Shown: positions 1 to 10,596 of the stretch, one piece after another
Layout of the letters: the number at the start of each line of letters is the position of its first letter
How positions within the stretch are numbered: the first letter of the stretch is position 1
Source: Artemisia argyi
Taxonomy: Eukaryota; Streptophyta; Magnoliopsida; Asterales; Asteraceae
Length of the DNA: 64,000 nt
NCBI GenBank assembly: GCA_030686995.1
Contig: CM060698.1
Coordinates: 140,759,106 to 140,823,105 of the forward strand
Direction: 5' to 3'
Translations under genes and position numbers: made by a program
Notes under the pieces: model-generated
What the model was told of the DNA's origin: nothing
The model's database searches: none
The model's input: only the letters and a program-made list of their open reading frames with translations

Positions 1-442
1 AAAACACAAATAACGACTAACGGGCGTTAGTAGTTAACGACAATTGACTAAAGACCGTTAAATGTTAAAGAGAAGTACTAGATTGTAAATAGGAGCTAAG
101 AAGGATCCGGAAACCCTCCTTGGGTTGCATGGCCGGTCGATCAACGGATTGGGGTAACCCAATCCTTATCTAACTTGTCCTCAAAGTTACAATTAGTATA
201 AATAGAAATCAAGGGTCATTATTTTGTATCTCTTGTCAACACACTTAACCCTAACATTTTCTTTCTTCTTTTCTTGCTTGTGGCCCATCGAACATAAACC
301 CGTAAGGGTCGATCGGATTTTGTTTTTGCTAAACAAAATCGTTTGTGTTTATTTATTAGCATAAACATTAATTCGTTATAGTACATGTGCACAAGAACGT
401 GATATTAACTCACTGTAGTTAATATCTTAGATTGAATTACAA
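1..442 (+). other. promoter-like or LTR-like fragment, unclassified
   Basis: No coding capacity is seen. The stretch has a TATA-like TATAAATA at 197-204, followed by C/T-rich DNA with AACCCTAA at 247-254, as in plant 5' leaders and in some LTRs. It leads directly into the first copy of the tandem repeat at 443. It could be the 3' part of an LTR or a gene promoter plus 5' UTR. I cannot see the left end, so neither is established. Confidence 0.3.
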
Positions 443-2281
443 AACCGTAAGAGGTAATTCGTTAATCCACTCATAAACCCAAATTAGGGTTTTTGATCTC
501 CATTGAAGAATACTTGAAGTTGATTCTTGTTTAGCTAGAATCAAAGGTACGTTTACGTTTAAATTCGGTTAATTCTTTATGCGTTAAATTGATCATACGC
601 TTCCGCATGTGTGTGATGTTTAATTTATGAACTTGTCATGTTATTGAAATTCTACACTTTGTATAACTCAAGTTATGAGTTTTCAGGATTCACAATTTTT
701 ATTTTTTTAGGTATGGCATGCCAAGTGGATGAAAAGTGTTTATAGTGCATATAACCCTCCCGCACCAAGCTTTATCTAAATATTAAAGGCTTATTTTAAA
801 GATGTATATATATTAGCCATTTGGTTCAATAGAAACCTTGACATCTTGGTCTTAGAATTAAACAAATTAATAATAGAAGAGACATTTATATAACAAAAGT
901 TTCGTGCATATTAACTGGTCAATAATAGCATTCATTTTTCATATTAAATACTTTCTCCGTCTCAAATTATATGTCTACTTTCATATTTTACGAAGTTTAA
1001 GAAAATTGACCTTTTTACAATATTAACCAATAAAAAATTATTCTCACTCACTAAACCGTAAGAGGTAATTCGTTAATCCACTCATAAACCCAAATTAGGG
1101 TTTTTGATCTCCATTGAAGAATACTTGAAGTTGATTCTTGTTTAGCTAGAATCAAAGGTACGTTTACGTTTAAATTCGGTTAATTCTTTATGCGTTAAAT
1201 TGATCATACGCTTCCGCATGTGTATGATGTTTAATTTATGAACTTGTCATGTTATTGAAATTCTACACTTTGTATAACTCAAGTTATGAGTTTTCAGGAT
1301 TCACAATTTTTATTTTTTTAGGTATGGCATGCCAAGTGGATGAAAAGTGTTTATAACGGTGCATATAACCCTCCCGCACCAAGCTTTATCTAAATATTAA
1401 AGGCTTATTTTAAAGATGTATATATATTAGCCATTTGGTTCAATAGAAACCTTGACATCTTGGTCTTAGAATTAAACAAATTAATAATAGAAGAGACATT
1501 TATATAACAAAAGTTTCGTGCATATTAACTGGTCAATAATAGCATTCATTTTTCATATTAAATACTTTCTCCGTCTCAAATTATATGTCTACTTTCATAT
1601 TTTACGAAGTTTAAAAAAATTGACCCTTTTACAATATTAACCAATAAAAAATTATTCTCACTCACTAAACCGTAAGAGGTAATTCGTTAATCCACTCATA
1701 AACCCAAATTAGGGTTTTTGATCTCCATTGAAGAATACTTGAAGTTGATTCTTGTTTAGCTAGAATCAAAGGTACGTTTACGTTTACATTCGGTTAATTC
1801 TTTATGCGTTAAATTGATCATACGCTTCCGCATGTGTATGATGTTTAATTTATGAACTTGTCATGTTATTGAAATTCTACACTTTGTATAACTCAAGTTA
1901 TGAGTTTTCAGGATTCACAATTTTTATTTTTTTAGGTATGGCATGCCAAGTGGATGAAAAGTGTTTATAACGGTGCATATAACCCTCCCGCACCAAGCTT
2001 TATCTAAATATTAAAGGCTTATTTTAAAGATGTATATATATTAGCCATTTGGTTCAATAGAAACCTTGACATCTTGGTCTTAGAATTAAACAAATTAATA
2101 ATAGAAGAGACATTTATATAACAAAAGTTTCGTGCATATTAACTGGTCAATAATAGCATTCATTTTTCATATTAAATACTTTCTCCGTCTCAAATTATAT
2201 GTCTACTTTCATATTTTACGAAGTTTAAGAAAATTGACCCTTTTACAATATTAACCAATAAAAAATTATTCTCACTCACTA
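443..2281 (+). repeat. three tandem copies of a ~614-bp unit
   Basis: Three nearly identical head-to-tail copies lie at 443-1053 (611 bp), 1054-1667 (614 bp) and 1668-2281 (614 bp). Each begins AACCGTAAGAGGTAATTCG and ends in CTCACTCACTAA. The first copy is 3 bp shorter near 740 (TTTATAGTGC against TTTATAACGGTGC). Each copy contains a plant-leader-like stretch (TTAGGGTTTTTGATCTCC), a possible splice donor (AAAG/GTACGT), and at its end the left half of a Stowaway-like MITE. The repeat boundary therefore lies inside the MITE. No open reading frame is supported. Confidence 0.92.
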
Positions 2282-2376
2282 AGGAGCATTTTGATTGGTT
2301 GAAATTAAAAAAGTGGACACTAATTTTAGGAGAACAAAAAATAGCAAAGTTGATTTATATTTTAGGACGGAGGGAA
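2179..2376. mobile_element. Stowaway-like (Tc1/mariner) MITE, complete copy
   Basis: The left end CTTTCTCCGTCTCAAATTAT and the reverse complement of the right end, TTCCCTCCGTCCTAAAATAT, match at 15 of 20 positions. They carry the CTCCGTC core typical of Stowaway MITEs. A TA dinucleotide flanks both ends (2177-2178 and 2377-2378), as expected for the family's target duplication. The element is 198 bp and non-coding. Copies 1 and 2 of the upstream tandem repeat carry only its left half. Confidence 0.75.
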
Positions 2377-2378
2377 TA

Positions 2379-2948
2379 ACAAACTATCATTTTTATTCCC
2401 AGATATTAATAGCAAAGCCATCTTTGAGTGTGTGCAAGGTGGGCGGCCGCTCAGAGCTTTAAAAATTTTAAGAACCTCAAAATTTTTCCCGTTAACAATT
2501 TATTATGTGTGGACACATATTTTTCATTAAAAAAAATAATATTTAGATTAGAAAATATATTAAATGAGTAATATATTGAACATTTATATAATTAATTGCA
2601 TTATATCTTATAAATGGTCACACGTATATATAAAATTTATTTTTGAAATGCCTAATTATGTAACTTCGTCCAGAGCCTTTAAAATTTTCAAAAATTCACT
2701 GACGGCCATGATTAATATCTCTTAAATTACAATCATTAAGCGAATAAAATTACACCATCAAGACGAACATTTAATTATCTTTCAGTAGATGAACATTTTG
2801 ATATATTTTCGACAATCTTTTTAACACCCTTTTCATGTTTTTTCGTCTTTTTTTTTCCTTCTTTTCTTTCGTTGTTAAAAAAAGAAATTACATGTGATTC
2901 AACGCTAAATTAAATTCCCCCACTTCACTGATATTGATGTAACATTAC
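2379..2948. other. AT-rich intergenic DNA, nothing recognised
   Basis: This AT-rich stretch has no supportable ORF, RNA gene or terminal repeat. A short GC-rich patch with a GCGGCCGC octamer (about 2443) stands out but has no matching context. The gypsy cluster begins at 2949. Confidence 0.6.
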
Positions 2949-3436
2949 TGATGACGTATAGTCTATATTTGGGCCACGAGCCCAAATGATAAACATTACT
3001 CACACCTAAGCCCACTACGAGTAGGCTACCATGACAATGTTATGGGCCGCAGCATTAATGCTTTGGGCTAACGAAGCCCAATGCTCAATCCAACCCACCG
3101 GGTACACGATAAGGATTATCTATTCATGGAATAGATATCCTTACCTTAGATAAGCACCACGCGTGCGAAGAGTAAGGAGCAAGAAATACGGTTTCTTAGC
3201 CCCTATATATAGAATCACACGATTCTCATTCAAGGTACGAGATACAAACCCTAACTCTTTACGAGAACCCTAAATCGATTACTTACTCTCACGCCGGAGT
3301 CTAATCGGGGGAGACAATCCCTCGATAAGCCTAACGTTGTTGTTTTATTTTCTTAGTACGCAGGTAACAAGTGCTAAGAAGAGAATTGGTACGAGAGCAA
3401 AAGCCCAATAACCAGGTACGCCCAACTTTTGTATCA
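2949..3436 (+). repeat. left LTR of the Tat-like cluster (forward)
   Basis: The 488-bp LTR starts TGATGACG and ends GTATCA, with the inverted TGAT/ATCA ends usual for gypsy LTRs. A TATA box (TATATATAG, 3204-3212) precedes the presumed transcription start. The 5' half holds short inverted GGGCC/GGCCC motifs. It is followed after 5 nt by the primer-binding site. The reverse copy at 26516-27003 has the same length. Confidence 0.9.
3204..3212 (+). promoter_or_regulatory. TATA box in left LTR
   Basis: TATATATAG lies in the middle of the LTR, followed by a C/T-rich leader with AACCCTAA motifs. This is the expected U3/R position for the retroelement promoter. The same box occurs in the reverse LTR at 26740-26748. 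Confidence 0.6.
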
Positions 3437-3441
3437 ACAAG

Positions 3442-3458
3442 TGGCGCCATCCGTGGGA
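3442..3458 (+). other. primer-binding site of Tat-like element
   Basis: TGGCGCCATCCGTGGGA begins five bases after the LTR end. It has the TGG start expected of a tRNA-complementary primer-binding site, and TGGCGCC is common in Tat/Athila elements. I did not assign the tRNA. The reverse copy is at 26494-26510. Confidence 0.8.
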
Positions 3459-3482
3459 CCCTACTAAGAACCAAGCACTAGA

Positions 3483-6026
3483 ATGACAAAACATAAGAAT
3501 TCAAGTCAGCGGACTCCGCAGTCAGAAAAACGTGACCATCAGAGGAAGAATCGACAAGATTCAACCTCTAGACAGGTTGCTGGGACAACCAGCGCACCTG
3601 ATCACCAAGAGGCAGGGACAACCCAACCTCCTCCAGCGTTAGAACTACCCATGATTACTTCAGTGGTCCCAAGCGTTGAGGAACTCCAACGCACCCTCTT
3701 CACCACTCCTCACCAAGCTATACCCGCAGTGAACAACACTGCGCCGCCAGGCGCACCTGACCGAAACAGGGTGCCTAATACTGAGGCAGAAACTCTTGCA
3801 ACAACTGAGGACGTACCCGATCTAACTTTGGGAAACTTTGTATCCCAAAATTATGAAACTCTAACCGCCCTCATGCAAGAAGAAGCAGCAAGAAGAGCAA
3901 GCGCGAATCTGCAAGCCCGACTCAATTTTGGTTCTGAACGTGAACCATCACCATTGCGTCACCCACGAGGAAGACGCACAGAACGTACCACTATCCATGA
4001 TAGGTTGGGTACGATATCTGATTCACAATATTCAGGAGACAGCGAGAGGCGCACCAATGTTCACTCCAGACTTGGCAGTCGGGGAATACAAGATCGATTA
4101 GGGCCTCAATATTCGCCAAGCCAAGGATCTTCCAAACCTGGGAGTAGGAGGATTCAAGATAGATTGGGGAGAAGAAGATCCCCAAGCAGAGATTCCTCAA
4201 GCTCTTCTTCTGAAAGAAGCCGGCGCAAGCGCCGAAAAAGAGACTACCCTTCTTCCAGCGACTCCTCGGACAACGAGGATAAAGAAACAGGACACTGGAA
4301 GTCAAGAGGAAGACGTCGCGAGGAAGAGAATGAAGATATGTCTCTCCCATGGTGACGCCAGAAAATTGATGCGTTTACACGGCGCATCAGCGATTACTCA
4401 GACCACAAACGCAGGCGCATGCCCGCTAACGTGAAAACATATGATGGAACAGGTGATCCTGACGATCACCTAAAAATTTTTGAATCAGCCGCAACTATCG
4501 AAAATTGGCCACAGCCTGTGTGGTGCCACATGTTTAATTCCACGTTAGTAGGAAACGCGCGTACATGGTTTAGCAAACTTCCACGTAGGAGCATCGGTGG
4601 ATTTGAGGAGTTACGGAAAGCATTCCGCCTCAACTTCACCCAGCGAAAGAAGTGCGCTAAAAACCCTGTGGAGCTAGCAAGAGTGAAACAGCGTCAAGGG
4701 GAATCAACCAGCGCTTTTATGGAACGTTTCAAGGATGAGTGCATACAAGTCAAAGCATGTCCTGAAATCCTAAAAATTTCAGGGTTCATGAATGGGATCA
4801 ATAACCCAGAACTCATCCGGAAGCTTAATGACAGAGTTCCACAAACCTTTGACGAGTTAACAAAGCGCACTAGATCCTTTATACAAGGAGAAGCAGCTGC
4901 TGCGGATAGCAAAAAAGGTTATTCAAACTATAGGCAACAAGAACAGCCGCGGAGACAATCCAATGATCAGAATAACAACCGCAGCAGGAATTATCGCAGT
5001 GGAAGAGACAACGACAAATATACTCTTCTCACTAAAACTCCGAGAGAAATATTTGTAACAGAAGGTGCGAACTTCCCAAAACCACCACCAATGCGCACTG
5101 CAGAGGAAAAGCGCTTTGGTAGTGGATACTGCGAGTACAACGGCCAAAAAGGCCATACAACTAACGAGTGTGTCCAACTAAAACAACTAATTGAAAAACT
5201 AGTTAGAGAAGGCAGGATGGACCACCTCGTAAAGAACATCAAGGAGGGAAAAGATAAACAGAGAAATGGGGGCAAGAAAGAACCCCCAAAGGAAAAAGCT
5301 GATACTATATACATGAAACAATCATGGCAACGCAAGATAAAGCAAAAAGTCAGCCAAAAATTCTCTCCAGAAAAAGAGATATCCTTCCCTACTATAGCTA
5401 CGGACAACGCAGTCGTGGAGCCTCTAACCATTGAAATACATACAGGGGGACATGACATCCACCGCATGTACATTGATGGAGGAGCATCCGCGGACATCCT
5501 GTACGATCACTGTTTCAAAAGACTGCGACCTGAACTCCAAAGTCAGCTGATACCAGCTACAACATCATTAACAGGATTCACAGGAGAAAAGATTTGGCCC
5601 ATGGGGCAGTTACACTTGCTGGTGGTCGTAGGAGATGAACAACACTCAACCGCAACATGGATAAACTTTATGGTAATAAAGTCTCCTTCACCATACAATG
5701 GTATCATTGGAAGACCGGGAATATCATCCATGCGCGCGGTACCATCCACAGCGCACGGAATGCTTAAATTCCCAGTGGAAGGGGGAATTGTCACTCTCTA
5801 TAACACAACAGTACCACCAAGAGAATGCATCGCAGTAACAACCGAAGCAGAGACTACTCCAGAACAGCGCACGGACAAAACGCCAAATTTAAAAGTCGCT
5901 ATTCACCCAGATTATCCGGAACAACAAGTTTCGATTGGAGGATCTTTATCTGACAAAGGTAAAGCAGCTGTATGCGCACTCTTGCAGATCGTGCAAAGGC
6001 TATTCTGGAAGAAGTACATAAGCTAG
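3483..6026 (+). pseudogene. gag-protease polyprotein of Tat-like element, left arm (one nonsense, one frameshift)
   Basis: One frame runs from the ATG at 3483 to 6026, broken only by a TGA at 4353-4355. The right arm has CGA there, so a CpG C-to-T change explains the stop. The N-terminal part is Ser/Arg/Gln-rich and basic, with repeated Arg-Leu-Gly motifs. The part from 4419 carries the retrotransposon gag core (around WCHMFN and ARTWFSKLP), then a zinc knuckle near residues 235-248 of that part in which the CX2HX4HX4C histidine is changed to Asn (YNGQKGH). The aspartic protease follows with IDGGASADILY at about 5470-5500. A 130-bp deletion near 5981 shifts the frame, so protease is not fused in frame to RT. 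The product, if any, would be inactive. Confidence 0.88.
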
Positions 6027-8977
6027 TGGATGCAGGCATCATGCGCGAAGTATACTATCACGACTGGCTTTCTAACCCAGTTATGGTAAAGAAGAGCGAT
6101 GGCAGTTGGAGGATGTGCGTGGACTTCACGGACCTCAACAAAGCATGCCCGCAGGACTGCTATCCACTGCCAGAGATAGACTGGAAGGTCGAATCCTTGT
6201 GCGGATACCCTTTCAAATGCTTCCTAGATGCATATAAAGGGTATCATCAGACCCAGATGGCAGTGGAAGACGAAGAAAAAACAGCTTTCCACACCAGTCA
6301 AGGAGTATACTGCTACACAAAAATGCCTTTTGGCCTGAAGAACGCAGGCGCGACATACCAACGACTGGTGGACACAGCCTTCGAAAAACAAGTAGGCCGC
6401 AACTTGGAAGTCTATGTTGACGACCTTGTCATCAAAAGCCATACAGAGGACGAATTGGTGCGCGACATCGAGGAAACATTCCGAACGTTGGGGCGGATAA
6501 ACATGAAGTTGAATCCCAAGAAGTGCACCTTTGGCGCAACTGAAGGCATGTTACTCGGATATTTGATAGAACCCGATGGAATCAAACCTTGCCCAGAGAA
6601 GACAAAGGCTGTTATTGATCTCCCCTCCCCGCGCACACTCAAAGAAGTCCAGTCACTGAATGGAAAGTTAGCAGGGCTAAATCGCTTCTTATCTAAGTCA
6701 GCAGACAAATCCCTTCCCCTCTTTAAAACACTCACGAAGTGCACAAAAAAGGGAGACTTTCGCTGGACTAACGAAGCAGAAGAAGCTTTCCAACAACTTA
6801 AAAACCATCTGGCATCTCTTCCCAAACTCGTCGCACCGCGACCAGGGAAAGAACTAATCATGTACTTATCGGCAACCCATGGAGCAGTCAGCGCAGTACT
6901 ATTGACAGACAGAGACTCCGTCCAGACACCCATATATTTTGTAAGCAAAGCCCTAAAAAAAACAGAGGTTAACTACAGTGCTATGGAAAAGCTGGTCTTG
7001 GCTCTAGTGTTCGCAGCCAAAAGGTTGTGCAGATACTTTCAAGCGCATCAAATAGTTGTAATCACTGATCAGCCAATTAAACAAGTTATCTCTAAGCCTG
7101 ACGCATCAGGACGATTACAAAAATGGAGTGTACTGCTAAGTGAGTATAACATCTCATACAGGCCGCGCACTGCAATCAAAGAACAAGTCTTAGCCGATTT
7201 TATCGTGGAGAAGCCAGACAGCGACAGCCCGACATTTGCAGCTAAAACAGATTTACAGGAACCCTGGATTCTGTTCACAGATGGGTCTTCATGTGTAGAT
7301 GGATCAGGCGCAGGCCTCATTCTTACAAATCCAGAAGGTACGGAATTCACCTACGCGCTACGCTTTGAGTTCACACCCACAAACCATGAGGCAGAATACG
7401 AAGCCCTACTAGCCGGACTACGCATCGCAATCCAAATGGGCGTTCGCAACCTAGAAGCAAATGTAGATTCGCGTCTAGTTGCTAACCACGTGCTAGGTGA
7501 ATATGAAGCCAAGGATGAACACATGATCCAATACCTGAAAAAGACAAAATCTTTGATCAAAAACTTTGATAGGTTCACAATAAAACAGGTGCCTAGAGGA
7601 GATAACAGGAAGGCGGACGCACTCAGCAAGATCGCATCTACAAGCTTCGCACACCTCTCAAAACAGGTATTAGTAGAAACCCTAAAAAACAAGTCAATCT
7701 TGGAAATGGAGATATCAACGGTGATAGAAGAACAAGACCCTACATGGATGACACCTATCATCGAATTTATTAGCAAGGGAATCCTACCCCAAGATCACAA
7801 AGACGCTCGAAGAATACGGCGCACAGCGCAACGATTTGAATTACGCGATAACGTACTCTATCGACGGTCTTTCTTACAGCCATGGCTCAGATGTGTTTGA
7901 CCCCTTCAAGCAGACTACGTACTCCGCGAAATTCACGCTGGATCATGTAGTATGCACTCAGGACCACGATCCGTGGTGGCAAGCGCTCTAAGGTCAGGAT
8001 ACTATTGGCCAACAATGCATCGCGATGCACGCGATCTGATAAAAAAATGCAGCAACTGCCAAGTACATAGGCCTATCCCGCGCCGACCACAACAAGAGCT
8101 AACACCAATCACCTCACCATGGCCATTTTACAAATGGGGTATTGACATCGCAGGACCTTTCCCTGTCGCAGCTGGAGGAGTAAAATTCCTCATCGTAGCC
8201 ATAGATTACTTTACGAAGTGGATCGAAGCAAAAGCGGTGGTGAACATCACGGGCAACCAAGTCAAACGCTTTGTCTGGGACAACATTGTCTGTCGCTTCG
8301 GACTACCGGGTGTGATCATATCAGACAACGGAAAACAATTCTGTGATAACCCATTCAAAGATTGGTGTGCACAATTGAACATCACACAACACTTTGCTTC
8401 AGTCAAACACCCACAAACCAATGGCCTAGTTGAGCGCGCAAACCGTAGTCTAGGCGAAGGAATAAAAGCGCGCCTTGACAGACACAAGGGAAGGTGGGTA
8501 GATGAGCTCTCGCATGTCTTGTGGGCACATCGCACAACAATCAAAACCAGTACTGGCGACACGCCATTTTCCCTAGTCTATGGAACAGAAGCCGTCATAC
8601 CAGCTGAGATAGGAATGCCAACTATACGCACAGCAGAGGTCAACGTCATGACAAACGACGAGGAACGGCGCATAGACTTAGACATACTGGAAGAAAGACG
8701 CGAACGCGCAGCTATACGCAAAGCAAAGGCTAAGGCAAAAATGAAGAAGTATTATGATGCAAAGGTCAAACACACTTCATTCAGACCAGGAGACTTTGTT
8801 TACCGCGCCAACGACGCGAGCCACGCAGAAGACACAGGCAAGCTCGGACCTAAATGGGAAGGACCTTACGAGGTCACAGACGCGCTCGGCAATGGCGCAT
8901 ATAGACTGCGCGATATGGAAGGTCACGACCTAGCGCGCACTTAGAACATCTGCAATCTCAAAAGATGTTACTTTTAG
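5972..8977 (+). pseudogene. pol (RT, RNase H, second RNase H, integrase), unit 1
   Basis: The frame opens just after the 130-bp deletion, so the extreme RT N-terminus is missing. RT carries MPFGLKNAGATYQ and the YVDD catalytic box near residue 148. A degenerate gypsy RNase H follows, then a second, plant-type RNase H from about residue 430 (FTDGSS, HEAEYEALLAG, VDSRL, NRKADALS), a Tat hallmark. A TGA at 7898-7900 separates it from integrase, which is in the same frame. Integrase has an H-H-CSNC zinc region, the DDE residues (GIDIAGPFP, IISDNGKQF, NGLVERANRSL) and a C-terminal LGPKWEGPYEV module. A second stop, TAG at 8942-8944, lies 33 bp before the end used in unit 4 (8975-8977). Unit 4 has sense codons at both stops. 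Confidence 0.9.
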
Positions 8978-9092
8978 GCTACGGCCCTTACACAAACACC
9001 CTTGCATCCTACGTGGTGCCCAATAAGTGTTTGTCTTTCTTTTCTTTTCTAGGAATTGTATTTTCTATTTTTTCAAATAACTTGCAAGTATC

Positions 9093-9098
9093 AATAAA
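9093..9098 (+). terminator. candidate poly(A) signal after pol, unit 1
   Basis: AATAAA occurs about 115 bp after the end of the integrase frame, in T-rich DNA (AGTATCAATAAAATG). The same hexamer sits at the equivalent place in the other units. Use as a sense polyadenylation signal is inferred from position only. Confidence 0.4.
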
Positions 9099-9558
9099 AT
9101 GTTATGGTTTCTAGCTAACTCCATAGCGCATTTTACTTTATTGCATATATGTCAATATTGTTTATCTTATATTTCTGCCTACATGGCGTGCATGCACCAC
9201 TTAAAGACCCACGAAGGCATAAAGGATGAGTTAACCTACTAATTTACTCGTTGAATAAGAGGGTTGCAAACCCATCAACATTGGATCACGCATCCTTGCT
9301 AAGCGCCTTACTCTCGAGACGTCGAGGTAAGTCTCGCGTGCGCACCCCACGACGGATGCGCATATACCAAGTACACCGTACGAGCTTAGCAATATAACGA
9401 GCCAAGACACTTGGTCAAATAATAAAACTTCGCAAACAATGCAAGTATAATTCTTCAAAGTCACGCAGTTAAAAGACTTAGTTAAAAAATTAAGCTTAGC
9501 AAACAATGCAAGTATATTTAAGTCACGAACTTAGAACAAAAATGTATCTTATTCCACA

Positions 9559-9564
9559 TTTATT
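9559..9564 (-). terminator. candidate poly(A) signal for the antisense ORF, unit 1
   Basis: TTTATT on the plus strand reads AATAAA on the minus strand, 42 bp beyond the antisense ORF's stop codon at 9606. It is conserved in all units and supports the antisense ORF as its own transcription unit. Confidence 0.5.
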
Positions 9565-9605
9565 AACAAAAATTACAAGGAAAGATACGTAAATATACAA
9601 AAAGC

Positions 9606-10424
9606 CTATATACTATGGCGATGCTCAGGACCCTCCTCTGGGGCGGCGGAACTCCCCGCTTCCTGCAGCTTCCTCAAAGTTATAGCATCCTGCATAGATA
9701 CGGTCGGAACGCTTACAGGCACGCCATCTGATCTGGGAAGGTGTGCAACACCGAGGCCACACAACACGGCCTTACCCTTAATACCCTTCTTCACAGCAAC
9801 CCTCTGCTCATGATGCTCCAGCACCTCTTTCAAGGGAACCTCCCTCTCAAGAGCAAAAGGTTTGAGGATGTCGCAAGGCCGCGCGAACACTGGAACTTGA
9901 AGCTGCCAAACATCAGGTTTCAGATAGTAATCTGATTCCTCTTCCGCATTATCCCCAAGATGGCGCTGCAAAGTCAAACCCGCCATCAGTACGTCTATAG
10001 GGTCATCTTGATCGCGCTCCAGCCTCCCAATATGCGGCAACTCAAGAACCTTCAACCCCGCCATTGCTTGCAGCAACTCATCATAAGCTGTAGGGCAGTA
10101 CCCAGGGATTTCCGCCAAGTCCTTCTCCAGCAGCTTGGCCTCATGGAGATCCTCCATGGCCTATGATCGACCACGCGCCATCGCGCAATGCACCACGTTT
10201 CCAAAAGCGTCCACTACCTCTGCGGACTCTAGTGTGCTCAGGGCTGCCAGGCGCAGCCCATGGCTAATTAACCACCTGCATTCACAAAGAAAATTTGCGT
10301 AAGTAAAAAGCACAGCGATAAAGTTATTATGACGACAAGTAAACAAAAATACCTGCGCTCAGCAATCATAGACATCAAGTAAGGATACAGCTCCTCGTCA
10401 TACTCTATACTGCGCTCAGCAATC
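9606..10424 (-). pseudogene. antisense extra ORF (aORF) of Tat-like element, unit 1, with 77-bp intron and one in-frame TAG
   Basis: On the minus strand, a truncated first exon (10424 to 10353) is followed by a 77-bp intron (10352-10276; GCGCAG/GTATTT donor, GAATGCAG acceptor) and a second exon (10275-9606). The splice joins the frame precisely through AERR-WLISHGL. An in-frame TAG at 10161-10163 separates the first 37 or so residues of exon 2 from a 183-residue stretch starting MEDLHEAK. Antisense ORFs between integrase and the 3' LTR are known from several Tat-lineage elements (for example Grande and Retand), with unknown function. I see no catalytic motif; the sequence is Leu/Glu-rich and soluble-looking. 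The 5' end is cut by the unit junction, so this copy is incomplete. Confidence 0.65.
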
Positions 10425-10596
10425 ATAACACAACAGTACCACCAAGAGAATGCATCGCAGTAACAACCGAAGCAGAGACTACTCCAGAACAGCGCACGGA
10501 CAAAACGCCAAATTTAAAAGTCGCTATTCACCCAGATTATCCGGAACAACAAGTTTCGATTGGAGGATCTTTATCTGACAAAGGTAAAGCAGCTGT

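Larger units (their letters stand above)
5800..10424 (+). repeat. pol array unit 1 (4,625 bp)
   Basis: This is the first copy of the head-to-tail unit. It begins ATAACACAACAG inside the protease coding region, so unit 1 is continuous with the left arm. It holds 3' protease, RT/RNase H, integrase, a ~600-bp spacer and the antisense ORF. The next unit starts with the same bases at 10425. Confidence 0.95.

Noticed and set aside
443..2281. Direct repeats considered as a CRISPR or satellite array
   Set aside because: Units of ~614 bp without spacers in a plant-type context. It is a local triplication, and only three copies are present.
2440..2450. NotI-like GCGGCCGC suggesting vector sequence
   Set aside because: A single octamer in AT-rich plant DNA with no adjoining vector or linker sequence.
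4000..8600. Long open frames on the strand opposite gag, RT and integrase (for example 6412-6948 and 8206-8562), repeated in every unit
   Set aside because: They are mirror frames of well-identified retroelement coding sequence, have no domain character of their own and follow the coding strand's codon bias.
9741..10166. Plus-strand frames of 64 and 68 codons opposite the antisense ORF
   Set aside because: Shadows of the minus-strand antisense ORF, which has splice sites, a poly(A) signal and consistent frame.
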